From: Porodaedalea pini
Taxonomy: Eukaryota > Basidiomycota > Agaricomycetes > Hymenochaetales > Hymenochaetaceae
Direction of reading: 5' to 3'
NCBI GenBank assembly: GCA_002794775.1
Contig: NBAY01000106.1
Span: 1-64,000 of the forward strand
DNA length: 64,000 bases
The translations under genes were made by a program, and so were the position numbers. Position 1 is the first letter of the stretch. Each line of letters opens with the position of its first letter. Positions 31,161-41,707 of the stretch are shown here, one piece after another. Under the pieces are notes generated by a model. The model made no database searches. It was not told the origin of the DNA and worked only from the letters and a program-made list of their open reading frames with translations.

Positions 31161-33587
31161 TCACCTAAGACCTAACATCCCACACATCTCTCCCACTTTC
31201 AAGTGCCCAAGGGCTTTGGTCATGATATCAGCTGGCATAGACTTAGTGGGCAAGTACCTCACATCCACATAGCCTGCTTCAACCACATCTCTCAGCCAGT
31301 AATGACGCAAATCCAGGTGTTTCATGCACCCATGATGTTCAGGATTTCTGGCAACTGCTAATGCAGACTGGTTGTCAACATAGAGAACAGATGGGGCATC
31401 AAAATGATACCCAAACTCAGTGAGCAAGTTGCGCAACCATATGATCTCTTGTCCTGATTGTACAGCAGCAATGTATTCTGCCTCAGTAGTAGAGAGAGTC
31501 ACAATGGTTTGCAACCGACTTGCCCAACTGATTGCACCAGTTCCCATTTTAACCACCATGCCACTTGTAGAGCGCCTGTCATCCTCATCACCACCATGGT
31601 CTGCATCAGAGAATGTGGTGAACAGCTCAGCTGAGTTGGGGTCAGATGCATAAGTCAACTTGTAGTCTTTGGTACCTTGAAGGTAACAACACAAGTGCTT
31701 TGCAGCCTTCCAGTGAGCCATGCCAGGATTAGCACTAAAACGTGCCAGAACTCCCACTGCATAAGCAATGTCTGGGCGTGTAGCCACAGCAAGATACATG
31801 AGAGCGCCCACCAACTGCTTGTAAGGAACAGTCTTCATGAAGGCAGTCTCTTCATCATTCTTGGGAGCCATGGACTTGCTAAGCTTATGACCTTCAGGTA
31901 GTGGGGTTGTCACAGTGCCACAATTGCTAAGTTCAAAACGCTCAAGTATGTCAATGATATACTGGCGCTGAGATATAGACAAAGAGTGCTGAGAGCGATC
32001 ACGCTCAATGTGAACTCCCAAGAGGAATGAAGTTGGCCCGAGGTCATGTAGCTTGAAGTGCTTCTCCAACTCACTCTTCACAAACTGGTACTGCCCCTTT
32101 GACTTTGTAGCAATGGTCATGTCATCAACATAGACAGGAATGATAATGCGCACATCCTCTCTGCGATAGACCCATATACTGTTGTCGCAGCGCACCAGTT
32201 GGAAGCCCATACCCTTCAGTACTGAATCGAGTTTCTTGTACCACTGGCGTCCAGCTTGTTTCAGTCCATAGATAGACTTTACTAGCTTAAGAACAAATCC
32301 AGCACCATAATACTCCTCAAACCCTTCAGGCTGGTCCATGTAGACATCATGATCCATCTCACCATTGAGAAAAGCGGTGGAGATGTCTACACTGTAAAGC
32401 TCAAGGTCCTCAAGTGCAGCTATAGCCAGAATTGCACGTAGTGCTGCCCACTTTGCAGTTGGTGCAAACACCTGTGAAAACTCCAATCCCGGTCGCTGTG
32501 AGTATCCCTTTGCAACCAGTCTTGCCTTGTACCTGTCCACAGAGCCATCTGCCTTGCGCTTGAGTTTGAACACCCAGCGACAACCAATAGTTTTACGACC
32601 AGTTGGAAGTCTGACAGGCTGGAAAGTGCCATTCTCAATCAGACTGATGAACTCTTCCATTGCAGCCTGTTCCCAAAGATGGGCATCAGGGCGCCCCTTG
32701 ATATCCTTCCACTGGTAGGGCTCTGGACCATATTGCTTGCGCACTTCTGCAGAGAATACATGCTCAAGACAATTTGTAGACTTGAAGACATAGTCAAACA
32801 CATCATCAAAAGCAATGTACTTGTCTTCAAGACCTGCATTTGTGCCAAAGTCCATGAGCCCATTGAACATGAGCGCTTCTGCTTGCATCTCCTCTTCAGA
32901 CATGACATCAAGTTCATCGTGCTGTTCAGCATCCTCCATGTGCACATCCATTTCTGGCTGATGCACAACTTCAGGCTCAGGTATGGGAACAGGATCAGGT
33001 CTAGGAATGTGTCGACCTGGATAATCCATAAGTGGATTGATCATTCTGTCCCATGCACCAGTGGTAGTGCGTGGTTTTGGCCTGGGAGGAGGAGCTGATG
33101 ACGGAGTTTGAGTCTGATTAGGGTGCTCACTCCTTGCTTTCTTAGCAGGAGGAGTCTGAGAAGGTGGAGGAGACACAGTGTGTTTACGTGCAGAAGCAAG
33201 CGGAGAAGGGGAATGAGTTGGTGGAGGTACAGGAGGGTCCACTGGACAAACAGGAGGTGGAGGAGATGGCAGAACATCATCATCATCATCACTTTCTACT
33301 CCCACCTGTTCTGGCAGATCTTTTGCCTCTGGAGGAGATTGTACCCGCAAATCAACAGGAGTCCTAGAATTGCCTGGAAACACGCGTTCATCAAACTGAG
33401 CAGAGTCACTAATGATCTCCTTGTGTGTAACAGGGTTCCAGAATAGCCATCCTTTGTAATTTGCAGGGTAGCCAAGGAAGACACATTTCTGTGTGTGGGA
33501 TTGCAACTGTTTGCGTTGAGCCAAAAACGCGAAAATGAGAAACATCTGGTTTAGACTTGTACCAGAGTTGATAGGGTGTGTTGTCAT
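31161..33587 (-). CDS. Copia 1 ORF2: integrase C-terminus, reverse transcriptase, RNase H (808 aa)
   Basis: The N-terminus corresponds to the end of the integrase region (SHTQKCVFLGYPANYKG, the GKG/GYP block), followed by a Pro/Ser-rich linker. The RT domain of the copia type follows (CRWVFKLKRKADGSVDRYKA, VDISTAFLNGEMDHDVYMDQ, catalytic YVDDMTIATKSK), then RNase H (TTFSDADHGGD, STTEAEYIAAVQSGQEIIWL, YVDNQSALAVARNPEH). It overlaps ORF1 by about 180 bases in the +1 frame, so RT is not in frame with Gag. It differs from copia 2 at six residues. It ends just before the polypurine tract. Confidence 0.95.
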   Translation of the reverse strand: MTTHPINSGTSLNQMFLIFAFLAQRKQLQSHTQKCVFLGYPANYKGWLFWNPVTHKEIISDSAQFDERVFPGNSRTPVDLRVQSPPEAKDLPEQVGVESDDDDDVLPSPPPPVCPVDPPVPPPTHSPSPLASARKHTVSPPPSQTPPAKKARSEHPNQTQTPSSAPPPRPKPRTTTGAWDRMINPLMDYPGRHIPRPDPVPIPEPEVVHQPEMDVHMEDAEQHDELDVMSEEEMQAEALMFNGLMDFGTNAGLEDKYIAFDDVFDYVFKSTNCLEHVFSAEVRKQYGPEPYQWKDIKGRPDAHLWEQAAMEEFISLIENGTFQPVRLPTGRKTIGCRWVFKLKRKADGSVDRYKARLVAKGYSQRPGLEFSQVFAPTAKWAALRAILAIAALEDLELYSVDISTAFLNGEMDHDVYMDQPEGFEEYYGAGFVLKLVKSIYGLKQAGRQWYKKLDSVLKGMGFQLVRCDNSIWVYRREDVRIIIPVYVDDMTIATKSKGQYQFVKSELEKHFKLHDLGPTSFLLGVHIERDRSQHSLSISQRQYIIDILERFELSNCGTVTTPLPEGHKLSKSMAPKNDEETAFMKTVPYKQLVGALMYLAVATRPDIAYAVGVLARFSANPGMAHWKAAKHLCCYLQGTKDYKLTYASDPNSAELFTTFSDADHGGDEDDRRSTSGMVVKMGTGAISWASRLQTIVTLSTTEAEYIAAVQSGQEIIWLRNLLTEFGYHFDAPSVLYVDNQSALAVARNPEHHGCMKHLDLRHYWLRDVVEAGYVDVRYLPTKSMPADIMTKALGHLKVGEMCGMLGLR

Positions 33588-35547
33588 TCACCGCAGATGT
33601 AGGAGAGCGATTATGGACATGAACAAAAGCAGCAACTGCATCCCACCAGAAAGTAGCAGGTAAGTGTGCTTCATTCAGCATAGTGGTGATGCCCTCAGCT
33701 AACGTCCTGTTTGCGCGTTCAGCAACACCATTTTGGTGGGGTTCATTTCTGACAGTGTGCTGGCGATGAATGCCTTCATTTTCACAGAGTTGATCCCATT
33801 CCTTTGGCATGTATTCTCCTCCCTTATCATCACGAGTGGCCTTAATGTTCAAATCTAACTGATTCTCTGCATATGCCTTAAAATGCTTAAAAGCACTAAA
33901 AGTGTCACTCTTCTTCTTCAAAGGCAAAACTGCCCAGAAGCAACTGAAATCATCAATGAAGGTGATCCAGTACTTGTAACCATTCCTTGACTGAATGGGA
34001 AGAGGACCATGCACATCTGAGTGAACCAATTGAAGAAGACTTGATGCACGATGCGATGCAAGTTTTGAGACATTAGAACGATGCTGTTTGCCTGCAATGC
34101 AAGGCTCACAGATCGGATCTGGCAAGTCCTTTGACTTAATCACCATTCCCTCAACTAAATGCTCATTGAGCAGTTTCTTCACATCACCATGGTGTAGGTG
34201 TGCAAAATGTCGATGCCACAGAGTCAAATCAAGTGGACAAGTGCTTGTAAGTGCAGAGAATGCACTCATGGGTACGACTTGGCCATTGAGTGATGCAGCA
34301 TTGTTGGGAGTGACATTTGCAGTGAAGAGGAGAGTGCCATTTCGATTGAATAGAATTTTATCACGCTGAATGGTGACAATATACGATTTGGCACGAGTTA
34401 AATACAGGACTGAGAGGAGATTGTTTCGCAAATCAGGGACATGAAGTACACGTTCAAATTCAAGTAAGTGTCCATCTTTGCCATTGATTACTGGTTGAAA
34501 TCGCACTGTGCCCACTCCAACAGAATAGATGATTTCGTTGTTTGCAAGGCGTATAGGGGTGCGATTTGGTGAATATTTGTGAAACCAGTGTCGGTGGGGT
34601 GTCATGTGGCAAGTGGCACCTGTATCAACGATCCAATCAGTTCCTGCATCGAGAATGAGGGGTGTATGGGGGTTGGTGAAGTCTGAGGTACTTGCATTTC
34701 CAGCAAATTCAGCAGATTGGACAGACTCGGAGTCGTCCTGCTGAGCAGATTGTGCTTTCTCCTTAGTCTTCCCTTTGTTATCCTTCCTCTTGGCCCTAAT
34801 TGCCTCAATTGCATCACGTCTCTTGAAGCACTTCGACTCTGGATGACCTTTAATGCCGCAAAATTCGCAGACAACAGGCTGAGACGATGAGGAAGGCTTA
34901 GAGGGAGCAGAGGACGCTTTCAGGGCCATGGACTGATCACCAGCACGCGATTGACAGTTCATTTGCTCCTGCATAAATGCTTCCTTAAGCGTCTTTAACT
35001 TGAAATCTGTCAGGAGCAAGAGTGCAGAGCGGAAGGATGAGTACTCTTCAGGCAGGGAGCGAACCAGGGCAACACATGCAAGCTCATCCTCAAACTCTTC
35101 GAGTTTGAGAGTGCTAGTGCGTGTATTTCTGATGTTATGAAGTCCATGCTCAACTCTGCTGACTAGTGCGGTCAAAGACTCATCCTCCTTCTTGCTGATA
35201 CCGAAAAACTCGTCATAGGCAATAAAACGTGCAGCTGGGTTGTCCTGCTTGTGCAGTTTCTCGAGCGCTTTCCACATCTCTACAGGGTCACCCATGTGTG
35301 ATTGTACCAAAATCTGCATGCTGTTTTTGAGTTTCTGGTAGATAAGGCCGGCTGCTTGCTCAGCCCTTTCTTCCCAGAGTTCGACTTTATCAGGAGGAGA
35401 AGATGGCTTCGACTCCTTGCCTGAAACGAGGCGCCAAAGCTTCTTGTACTGAAGGGCAGCCTGCATGTCGAATTTCCAAGTAGGATAGTTGCCTTCACCC
35501 AACTTGTTAAATGAAGACAGTGAGTCGGCAGGGGCAGATTTGGACAT
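33409..35547 (-). CDS. Copia 1 ORF1: Gag, protease, integrase (712 aa)
   Basis: Domains in order: a UBN2-type Gag (about residues 15-200), the zinc knuckle CEFCGIKGHPESKC (227-240), the aspartic protease site WIVDTGATCHM (DTG at about 308), a GAG-pre-integrase segment LWHRHFAHLHHGDVKKL, and the integrase core with HSDVHGPLP (first Asp), RDDKGGEY (second Asp) and NGVAERANRT (Glu). The last 24 or so residues after FRVFGS are out of frame relative to copia family proteins. The product would package RNA and supply protease and integrase. It appears identical in sequence to copia 2 ORF1. Confidence 0.95.
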   Translation of the reverse strand: MSKSAPADSLSSFNKLGEGNYPTWKFDMQAALQYKKLWRLVSGKESKPSSPPDKVELWEERAEQAAGLIYQKLKNSMQILVQSHMGDPVEMWKALEKLHKQDNPAARFIAYDEFFGISKKEDESLTALVSRVEHGLHNIRNTRTSTLKLEEFEDELACVALVRSLPEEYSSFRSALLLLTDFKLKTLKEAFMQEQMNCQSRAGDQSMALKASSAPSKPSSSSQPVVCEFCGIKGHPESKCFKRRDAIEAIRAKRKDNKGKTKEKAQSAQQDDSESVQSAEFAGNASTSDFTNPHTPLILDAGTDWIVDTGATCHMTPHRHWFHKYSPNRTPIRLANNEIIYSVGVGTVRFQPVINGKDGHLLEFERVLHVPDLRNNLLSVLYLTRAKSYIVTIQRDKILFNRNGTLLFTANVTPNNAASLNGQVVPMSAFSALTSTCPLDLTLWHRHFAHLHHGDVKKLLNEHLVEGMVIKSKDLPDPICEPCIAGKQHRSNVSKLASHRASSLLQLVHSDVHGPLPIQSRNGYKYWITFIDDFSCFWAVLPLKKKSDTFSAFKHFKAYAENQLDLNIKATRDDKGGEYMPKEWDQLCENEGIHRQHTVRNEPHQNGVAERANRTLAEGITTMLNEAHLPATFWWDAVAAFVHVHNRSPTSAVNDNTPYQLWYKSKPDVSHFRVFGSTQTVAIPHTEMCLPWLPCKLQRMAILEPCYTQGDH

Positions 35548-36515
35548 GACGTTTCACAGGCAGGTAGGGGACGATGGGTACGACGTGTGTGTGATGTTTG
35601 GGAGGAATTGGATGTGTGAGTGGGGCACAGTGAAGGAAAGTGTGTACAGACCACAATGACACGATTACAGATGACAGTTCAATGGAAGCCAATGAAGGTT
35701 ACCAGACACTCAAAACGTCGAAGTATACACAGAGTCGCCGCAAGACAGTGCTGGTCTGTTGGTCTGCTAAGACCCCGCAGGCACCGCTGACTGAGAGAGG
35801 CTCTAGGCTTAAGTGACACTCAAAAGAGCGTCACAATCAGCGAACTAAGGCTGAGCAGTCGAGCTTCACAGACGATAGGCTAGTCTGATCCAACAACAAC
35901 AGAATGGGGTGAAATGGGCCTTAATCAACTCACACCAGAGCTGGTAACCGTGCAAAATGGGACACTGAGGGAGAACGAGTGGTGCGATTGCAATGCAAAT
36001 CAACACACACTGAGGAGGCGTGAACACGAGCACGCAGACGAAGTTTCGAGAGAATCGGACCAAGGGTTCCGCAGAAAATGCGATAACCACGCGATGCAGC
36101 AAAGTGCAGAGTGTAATAAGAGTGGTTGCTCAGTAAAACGTTGCAGCACACTCAAATCGAGTCGAATATCGATGTAAGTTGGCACAAACGTAGATCACAC
36201 GTAACCCCAACAATGTGCCAAGGTATAGTGCGAACAGTCAAGCCAATATCGAGTGATGGGTGATAGAGAGGTTTTGGATGCAGGTGGTGAATGAATGCAG
36301 TGTAGTGCGATGGGAAGTGGATGTGGTGGCACGAAACTTGGCAGAGACGCGGCAGACACACCGATTTTCCAATCAACAAAGATCCAGCTCAATCCAACCA
36401 CCAGGAACATTGCAATCGGCGAAACACTGTGTGTAGGGTGTGCAGATCAGGTCCGATCAGTCTATAATTGAAGCAGGGGGTGCTTCTCGAAGTCCAGAAC
36501 CAGTGTGCGAAGTTA

Positions 36516-36534
36516 GAGCGCAAGGCTCATAACC
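36516..36534 (-). promoter_or_regulatory. Copia 1 primer-binding site matching the anticodon arm of tRNA-Met
   Basis: Immediately inside the 5' LTR, the coding strand reads GGTTATGAGCCTTGCGCTC. Its complement contains GGCTCATAACC, the anticodon stem-loop (CAU) of a methionine tRNA. This resembles priming by a 5' tRNA half, as described for Drosophila copia and yeast Ty5, rather than by a tRNA 3' end. Confidence 0.75.
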
Positions 36535-36820
36535 TATTAGCAGCAGTGAACCAAAAGGGGTCACACTTCACACCTGAGTCCAATGGATGAGTGCAACAGA
36601 TAGATATATATTAATATACAAGTGCATACCTGAGTCCAATGGATGAGTGCAACAGATAGGGACACTCATACATTGTCTCAGCCGCTTTGAAGCTAATATT
36701 ACATAAGACAAAAATCACGTGATGTTCGCACATGCGCGCACATGTGCGAACAGAGGCGTGGGAATAAATCAAGAAAAGCATGGAAAACATAAAATAAGTG
36801 TCAGAATCACACTTCCAACA
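36535..36820 (-). repeat. Copia 1 5' LTR
   Basis: 286 bp, apparently identical to the 3' LTR at 30847-31132. It is followed by the target duplication GCCCC at 36821-36825 and by the rest of the gypsy 3' LTR (36826-36992). Confidence 0.95.
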
Positions 36821-36825
36821 GCCCC

Positions 36826-36992
36826 TTTGTCTATGATTACATAAAAGGGAGCGGAATGGAACGAATGAAGGTCATGTGAAAGGAGTGTGGGAAATGATTG
36901 AAAAGATGATTAAATATAATGAAAAGGAGCGATTAAAAGAAAAGGAAAAGGAAAAGGGAAAATAAAGAAAAGGGGAAGTTCAAGTTCTAACA
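36826..36992 (-). repeat. Gypsy 3' LTR, proximal part
   Basis: This is the remainder of the LTR interrupted by copia 1. It matches 42669-42835, including the AAAAGG-rich purine stretch, and ends CTAACA at 36992, directly after the pol stop codon. Confidence 0.95.
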
Positions 36993-39900
36993 TTACCCCC
37001 CCTTCAAGGCTGGGCGTCCCGACCAGCCCAGATCGTGGTCATTTGGTTTGGTGTCAATGAAGAGTGGGCGGAGTCGTTGGCGAGGGATGTTGAGTTTTCG
37101 AGGAGCGCCAGGGTGTTTTCGATAGAACTCAGCGATCGCCTCCTTTGCGTTCTCGCTGAAGTCCATCTCAGGCTGCCAAGTCAGTTCGTTGTATCCAACC
37201 CACTTGACAAGGTACTGTAGTTTCCCTCGGTGCAGTCGTGAGTCTAGAACCTCCTCGATCTCGTACTCCTCCTCGTTGTCGACGATGTCCGGTGGCGGCG
37301 GTGCTGGTTGTCTTTGGCTCTCGAAGGACGGTTTGACGGCAGGTTTTAGCAGGGCCTCATTGAAGACTGGGTGGACCTTTTTCCATCGCTTTGGGAGCTT
37401 GAGCTTGTACGCACTTGCTCCCACCTTGTCGACGATTTCGAAGGGCCCATACCATTTGTCAGCGAGTTTCTTTGTGGGCGAATCCGTGCTGATGTTTCGT
37501 CCGTCAAGGAAAGCCTTGTCTCCGGCTTTGTACTCAACCGAAATCCCTGCTGTCCGGTCATGGTAGCGTTTCATGTCGTCCGCCGCCTTGACCAGGTTGT
37601 CTTTTGCGACACAATGAGTCTCCTTTATGTGCTTCGCAAATTCTTCTGCCGACATGTTGGCAGACGAGGTTCGTGTCGTGTCAAAGCTCAAGGGGTGACG
37701 TCCTGTGTTCGCGTAGAAAGGGGACATCTTCGTTGCCGAGTGCTCACGGTTATTGTACGCGAACTCCGCGAGGGGGAGCCAGTCCTTCCAGTCCGATTGC
37801 CGATGGTTCACAAAGAGCCTAAGATACTGTTCAAGCTCTTGGTTAACGCGTTCCGTCTGGCCATCTGTCTGTGGGTGATATGCCGTTGACGGGTTGCCTT
37901 TGATGTGTAGGAGTTTGTACAGCTCCTTCATCATCGATGCAGCGAACTGCGTGCCTCGGTCATGGATGATTTTCTTTGGCAAGCCGTGGAGGCGAAAGAC
38001 GTGGTCGCGGTACAGTTGAGCCATGCCTTCCACCGACAACCTTGTCGTCGTTGGGATCGCATGCATCTGTTTTGAGAACCTGTCCACAAAGACGCAGATC
38101 GCGTTATGTCCTTTGGAGTCTGGGAGTTCTCCAATTAGGTCGACCGTGACGATTTCCCAAGGGCCTTCAGGGATAGCATTTGGATGGAGTGGTCTCGACC
38201 TTGATGCTCTTAAGGCTTTTGTCCATTGACAACGGTTGCATCCTCGGACATATGTTCGGACGTCGGAGAACATCGATGCCCACCAGAAATCACGGCGAAC
38301 AAGCTCCACTGTCTTTGACGCTCCTGGATGACCGGCCAACACTGAGTCGTGACACTCCCGCAACACGGCTTCCTTCATCGTCGATGGCACGTACACCTTG
38401 CCTTTCATCCGCCATAACCCATCAACCTCTATCATACCCGTCGGCCTTTCCGACTCGCCCTGCGCTTTCTGTGCTTCAACCACTCGTCCTACCACCTCAT
38501 CGCGCGACGTCCGCACCACTCCACGGTTCAGCCACTTGTCCTTGATGAACACGACGCCGTCGTTGTCATCCTTGCCCTGATCGTAGCCCGCCATGCGCAA
38601 CAGCAGGTCGGCCTTGCCCATCGTCTTCCCCGACTTGTGTTCGAGGTGGAAGTCGAATTCTTCAAGTTCGGTCCGCCAACGAGCTTGACGGTAGCTCAGC
38701 TTCTGTGCTGATCTGAAGTAGGTAAGGTTGGCGTGGTCGGACCAGATTTCAATCTTGTGGCGAGCGCCGAGGAGGTATTGTCGCCACTCCTTGAGCGCCG
38801 AAACGATCACGAGCATCTCCTTGTCGTAGATCTCGTAGTTTCGTTCCGCTGGTTCGAGTGCCTCTGACCTGTAGGCGATCACCCTCCACTTTCCTTCCTG
38901 CTTCTGCAACAACACGCCGCCGAGTGCAAAGTTTGACGAGTCCGCCTCTACGCGGAAAGGGCCCTCGTCGTTGGCGATGGCTAGGACTGGAGGTGAGCAA
39001 AGACGTCGTCTCAGCTCCTCGAACGCTTCCTGCTGTTCGGTCTCCCATACCCAGTCTTTCTTGCCTGTTAACGATGTCAACGGTCGGACCACCTTACTGT
39101 AGTCCTTAATAAACCGTCTCAGCCAGTTTCCCATGCCAAGGAACTGTTGCAGCTCCTTGAGGTTTCGTGGGATAGGCCAGTTTGCAATCACCTCCGTCTT
39201 CGCCGGGTCAGCCCTGATCTCGCCATTGCCAATGATGTGACCGAGGTACTTGACGACTTTGGCATCGAATTCGCACTTCTCCGGCTTCAGGTACAGGCCG
39301 TTTTCTCGGAGGATCTGGAGTACGCGCCTTGACGTGTCGATATGTTCCTCAATGGTTTCTGAGAGGATCAGGATGTCGTCGAGGTATATGATGATCAGGT
39401 TAGCGTAGATCAGGTCCTTGAAGATGTGGTTGACAAAAGCCTGGAACGTGGCTGGCGCATTGCAAAGGCCAAAGAACATGACCGTCGGTTCGAAGAGGCC
39501 CATGTTCGTGCGAAACGCTGCCTTCCATTCGTCACCCTTGCGGATCCGGATATTGTAGTACCCCCAGCGAAGGTCCAGCTTAGTGATGTACTTCGCTTTC
39601 TTGACCTTGTCGACGAGTTCGTCGATGAGAGGGAGGGGATACTTGTTCTTGATTGTACCGTCATTGAGCTTTCGGTAATCCTGGATCGGGCATAGCGATT
39701 TGTCAGCCTTCTTGATGAAGAAGAAGGGTGACGCCATGGGTGATATCGACCTTCTGATACGACCAGACTTCAAATTCTCGTCGAGGAAGTCCTTTAGCGA
39801 TTGTTGCTCAGTTGGCGTGAGTGGATAGATCTTGCAATCACTAGGTTTGAAGTTGGGTTTTAAGTCGATGACGTGGTCCCAGGGTCGATGTTCCGGCAGC

Positions 39901-40487
39901 TTTTCGAAGCCTTTTTCGCTGAAAACGTCGGCGTAGTCATTGAGGTATGCGGGCCAGGACACCTTGTCCATTCGCATCTCACTCACCCTCCTCATCTGTT
40001 CCACCACCTTCTTCACCTTGTCCAGGTCCTCCACTGGCTCCTTCTCTATCGCACATTCCTCTGGACAGTGAGTGAATTCGATCAAACCCGTCTTCCAGTC
40101 GACCTCTGGGTTGTGACGTCAAAGCCAGTCATACCCCAGGAATATGTTTGACGATGCTAGGGACGTCACTGCAAGGACAATCTTTTCCTTGTGGTGGCCA
40201 ATCATGAGCTCGACGTCGACATATTCTTCGATCAACCCAGCCTCGTTGTGGGTGCCGTCGGCGTTGAGGACTGCAAGGGGTCTGATGTAACGCTTCGTCT
40301 CCAACCCATACCGTTCGACGAACCTCACATCAATGCACGATCCTGTACACCCTGAGTCTACAAGGGCATGCGCATCTACCTCTCTCACTTCGCCCGCTAC
40401 GTTGTGTCCGACGTTCAGGAGAAGGTCCAGCTGGCGTCCGCCAGTTCCTCTCATGAACAGCTGCTCATACTCCTCATCTTTATTCAC
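36993..40487 (-). CDS. Gypsy pol: protease, RT, RNase H, integrase, chromodomain, with one TGA
   Basis: The frame is open from the gag stop (about 40619) to 36993 except for a TGA at 40121-40119. The upstream part has the protease site ALVDSGCTGSCID. After the TGA come RT with LDLRWGYYNIRI and IIYLDDILILS (YLDD at about residue 234 after the stop), RNase H (EADSSNFALGGVLLQ), the integrase HHCC finger (HDSVLAGHPGASKTVELV to CNRCQ), the DDE core (TVDLIGELPDSKG, IHDRGTQFAAS, TDGQTERVNQELEQ) and a C-terminal chromodomain (EEVLDSRLHRGKLQYLVKW, VGYNELTWQPE). That defines a chromovirus; the chromodomain is expected to guide integration to particular chromatin. The TGA follows FLGYDWL and probably arose from CGA. 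Confidence 0.95.
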
Positions 40488-40618
40488 ACCGGTGGGGACT
40501 TTGTAACTGGGAAAACCATCGACGTCGTTGGCATCTATGTATTGTACAGTCGATTGGTTATATCTTAACGAGTCCAGGTTCGAAGTCCCTTGTTCTTCTC
40601 GGTCAGTCGCCCCGATGG

Positions 40619-41707
40619 CTACGCCTGACCACTCGCAAAATCCTGCGAGTCAACGACCTCTTCGTCATTGCCTTCCTCTTCCACATAGTCCTCTACAGTC
40701 AATCTCCGAGTGTCTACAACTTCCTCGAAGGCCGACTCCTTCATCGCTCCGAGCTCGTCGGCGAGGACACAACGTTCGCCTGGTGCCATCAGTTCCAGCA
40801 TGCGCTGGATGATCAGTTTCGCTTGTGGGCACTTGTCCTTAAAGTGGCCCAGCCCACCGCAGATCCAGCACGCGTGTCGTCGTTGCGCCTCGTTCATCGA
40901 GACGTCCATTGGCTGACCAGCGCCTCCGAATGTGACACCAGTTGCGTCGCGTTTGTCGACGTGTGGGGCCGCAATCTGTCGGCGCGCAGGAGGCGCTTGT
41001 TGGGGCATCGGGCGAGGCGTGAATGGCAATGTCCTGCCTCGTTGTATTGCGCGAATTTGTTGTTCGCCCCTATCGATCTCGACAGCCTTCTTCTTCCATG
41101 CCTTGTACGTCGTTGGTACGGGCGTCGACCTCAACACACCGCGGACCACCTCGATGTTCATCGTGTGCTTCAGGCGGTCGCAGATGACGCTGTCGTCCTT
41201 CAACTCTGCTGCCTTGATGATTACGTCGAGATCCTGGAAGAACTCATCGGCAGAGAGATCCTTCTGGACCTTGTCTCGGAACTTCTTCAACGCCTTCTCC
41301 TTCCTGTTCGGGTCGTCGAAGGAGGCATCCAGTCGTTCCTGAAACTTGGTCCAGTCATCCGTGAAGCTCACAACACCACTCGTTGTGAATTCCTGGACAT
41401 AGTTTTGCGCCCACGTCGACGCATTGCCACCCTTGAGGTAAGAGAGGGCGACATAGATTTTGCTTGACGACGAGGGGTACTTCGCGGGGTTCGCCGAGAC
41501 AAAGAGAAGGACTTTGCGCTTGAAGTCGAGGTAGTCATCGCCGCCAGCGAATTCGCGTGGCCGGGCGACGTCAATTGAGGGAGCTGGGGCTTGGGCTGCA
41601 GGGGCATTCGTTGCCGCGCGAGTGAAGGCGGCCGCTACGATCGCCGTGATTTCTTGTTGCTGCCTTTGGGTAAAGCCCTCTGACATCGCTGGTATGGGCG
41701 TGTGCAT
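40619..41707 (-). CDS. Gypsy gag (362 aa)
   Basis: The start is MHTPIPAMSEGFTQRQQQEI. A retrotransposon Gag domain follows (DYLDFKRKVLLFVSANPAKY, MNIEVVRGVLRST), then the Pro/Arg-rich linker and a single CCHC knuckle CWICGGLGHFKDKC, ending DSQDFASGQA. Pol lies in the -1 frame relative to gag and is open from the gag stop onward without its own ATG, which implies translational frameshifting; I see no classical slippery heptamer. The frame is undamaged. Confidence 0.93.
   Translation of the reverse strand: MHTPIPAMSEGFTQRQQQEITAIVAAAFTRAATNAPAAQAPAPSIDVARPREFAGGDDYLDFKRKVLLFVSANPAKYPSSSSKIYVALSYLKGGNASTWAQNYVQEFTTSGVVSFTDDWTKFQERLDASFDDPNRKEKALKKFRDKVQKDLSADEFFQDLDVIIKAAELKDDSVICDRLKHTMNIEVVRGVLRSTPVPTTYKAWKKKAVEIDRGEQQIRAIQRGRTLPFTPRPMPQQAPPARRQIAAPHVDKRDATGVTFGGAGQPMDVSMNEAQRRHACWICGGLGHFKDKCPQAKLIIQRMLELMAPGERCVLADELGAMKESAFEEVVDTRRLTVEDYVEEEGNDEEVVDSQDFASGQA

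Larger units (their letters stand above)
30847..36820 (-). mobile_element. Ty1/copia element 1 (5,974 bp)
   Basis: Identical 286-bp LTRs (30847-31132 and 36535-36820; TGTTGG to TAATA on the coding strand) are flanked by the 5-bp duplication GCCCC. Inside are two overlapping ORFs for Gag-protease-integrase (35547-33409) and RT-RNase H (33587-31161), a polypurine tract AGGTGGGAG next to the 3' LTR, and a primer site at 36516-36534. I saw no difference between the LTRs, so the insertion is very young. It sits inside the gypsy 3' LTR. Confidence 0.97.

Noticed and set aside
33260..33300. His-rich translation (HHHHHH) on the strand opposite copia ORF2
   Set aside because: It is the reverse complement of the Asp-rich run in ORF2 (GATGATGAT repeat), not a gene.
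40619..40660. A classical -1 slippery heptamer at the gypsy gag/pol overlap
   Set aside because: The pol frame is -1 and open from the gag stop, but the bases around GATTTTGCG do not form the X XXY YYZ pattern in the gag frame.
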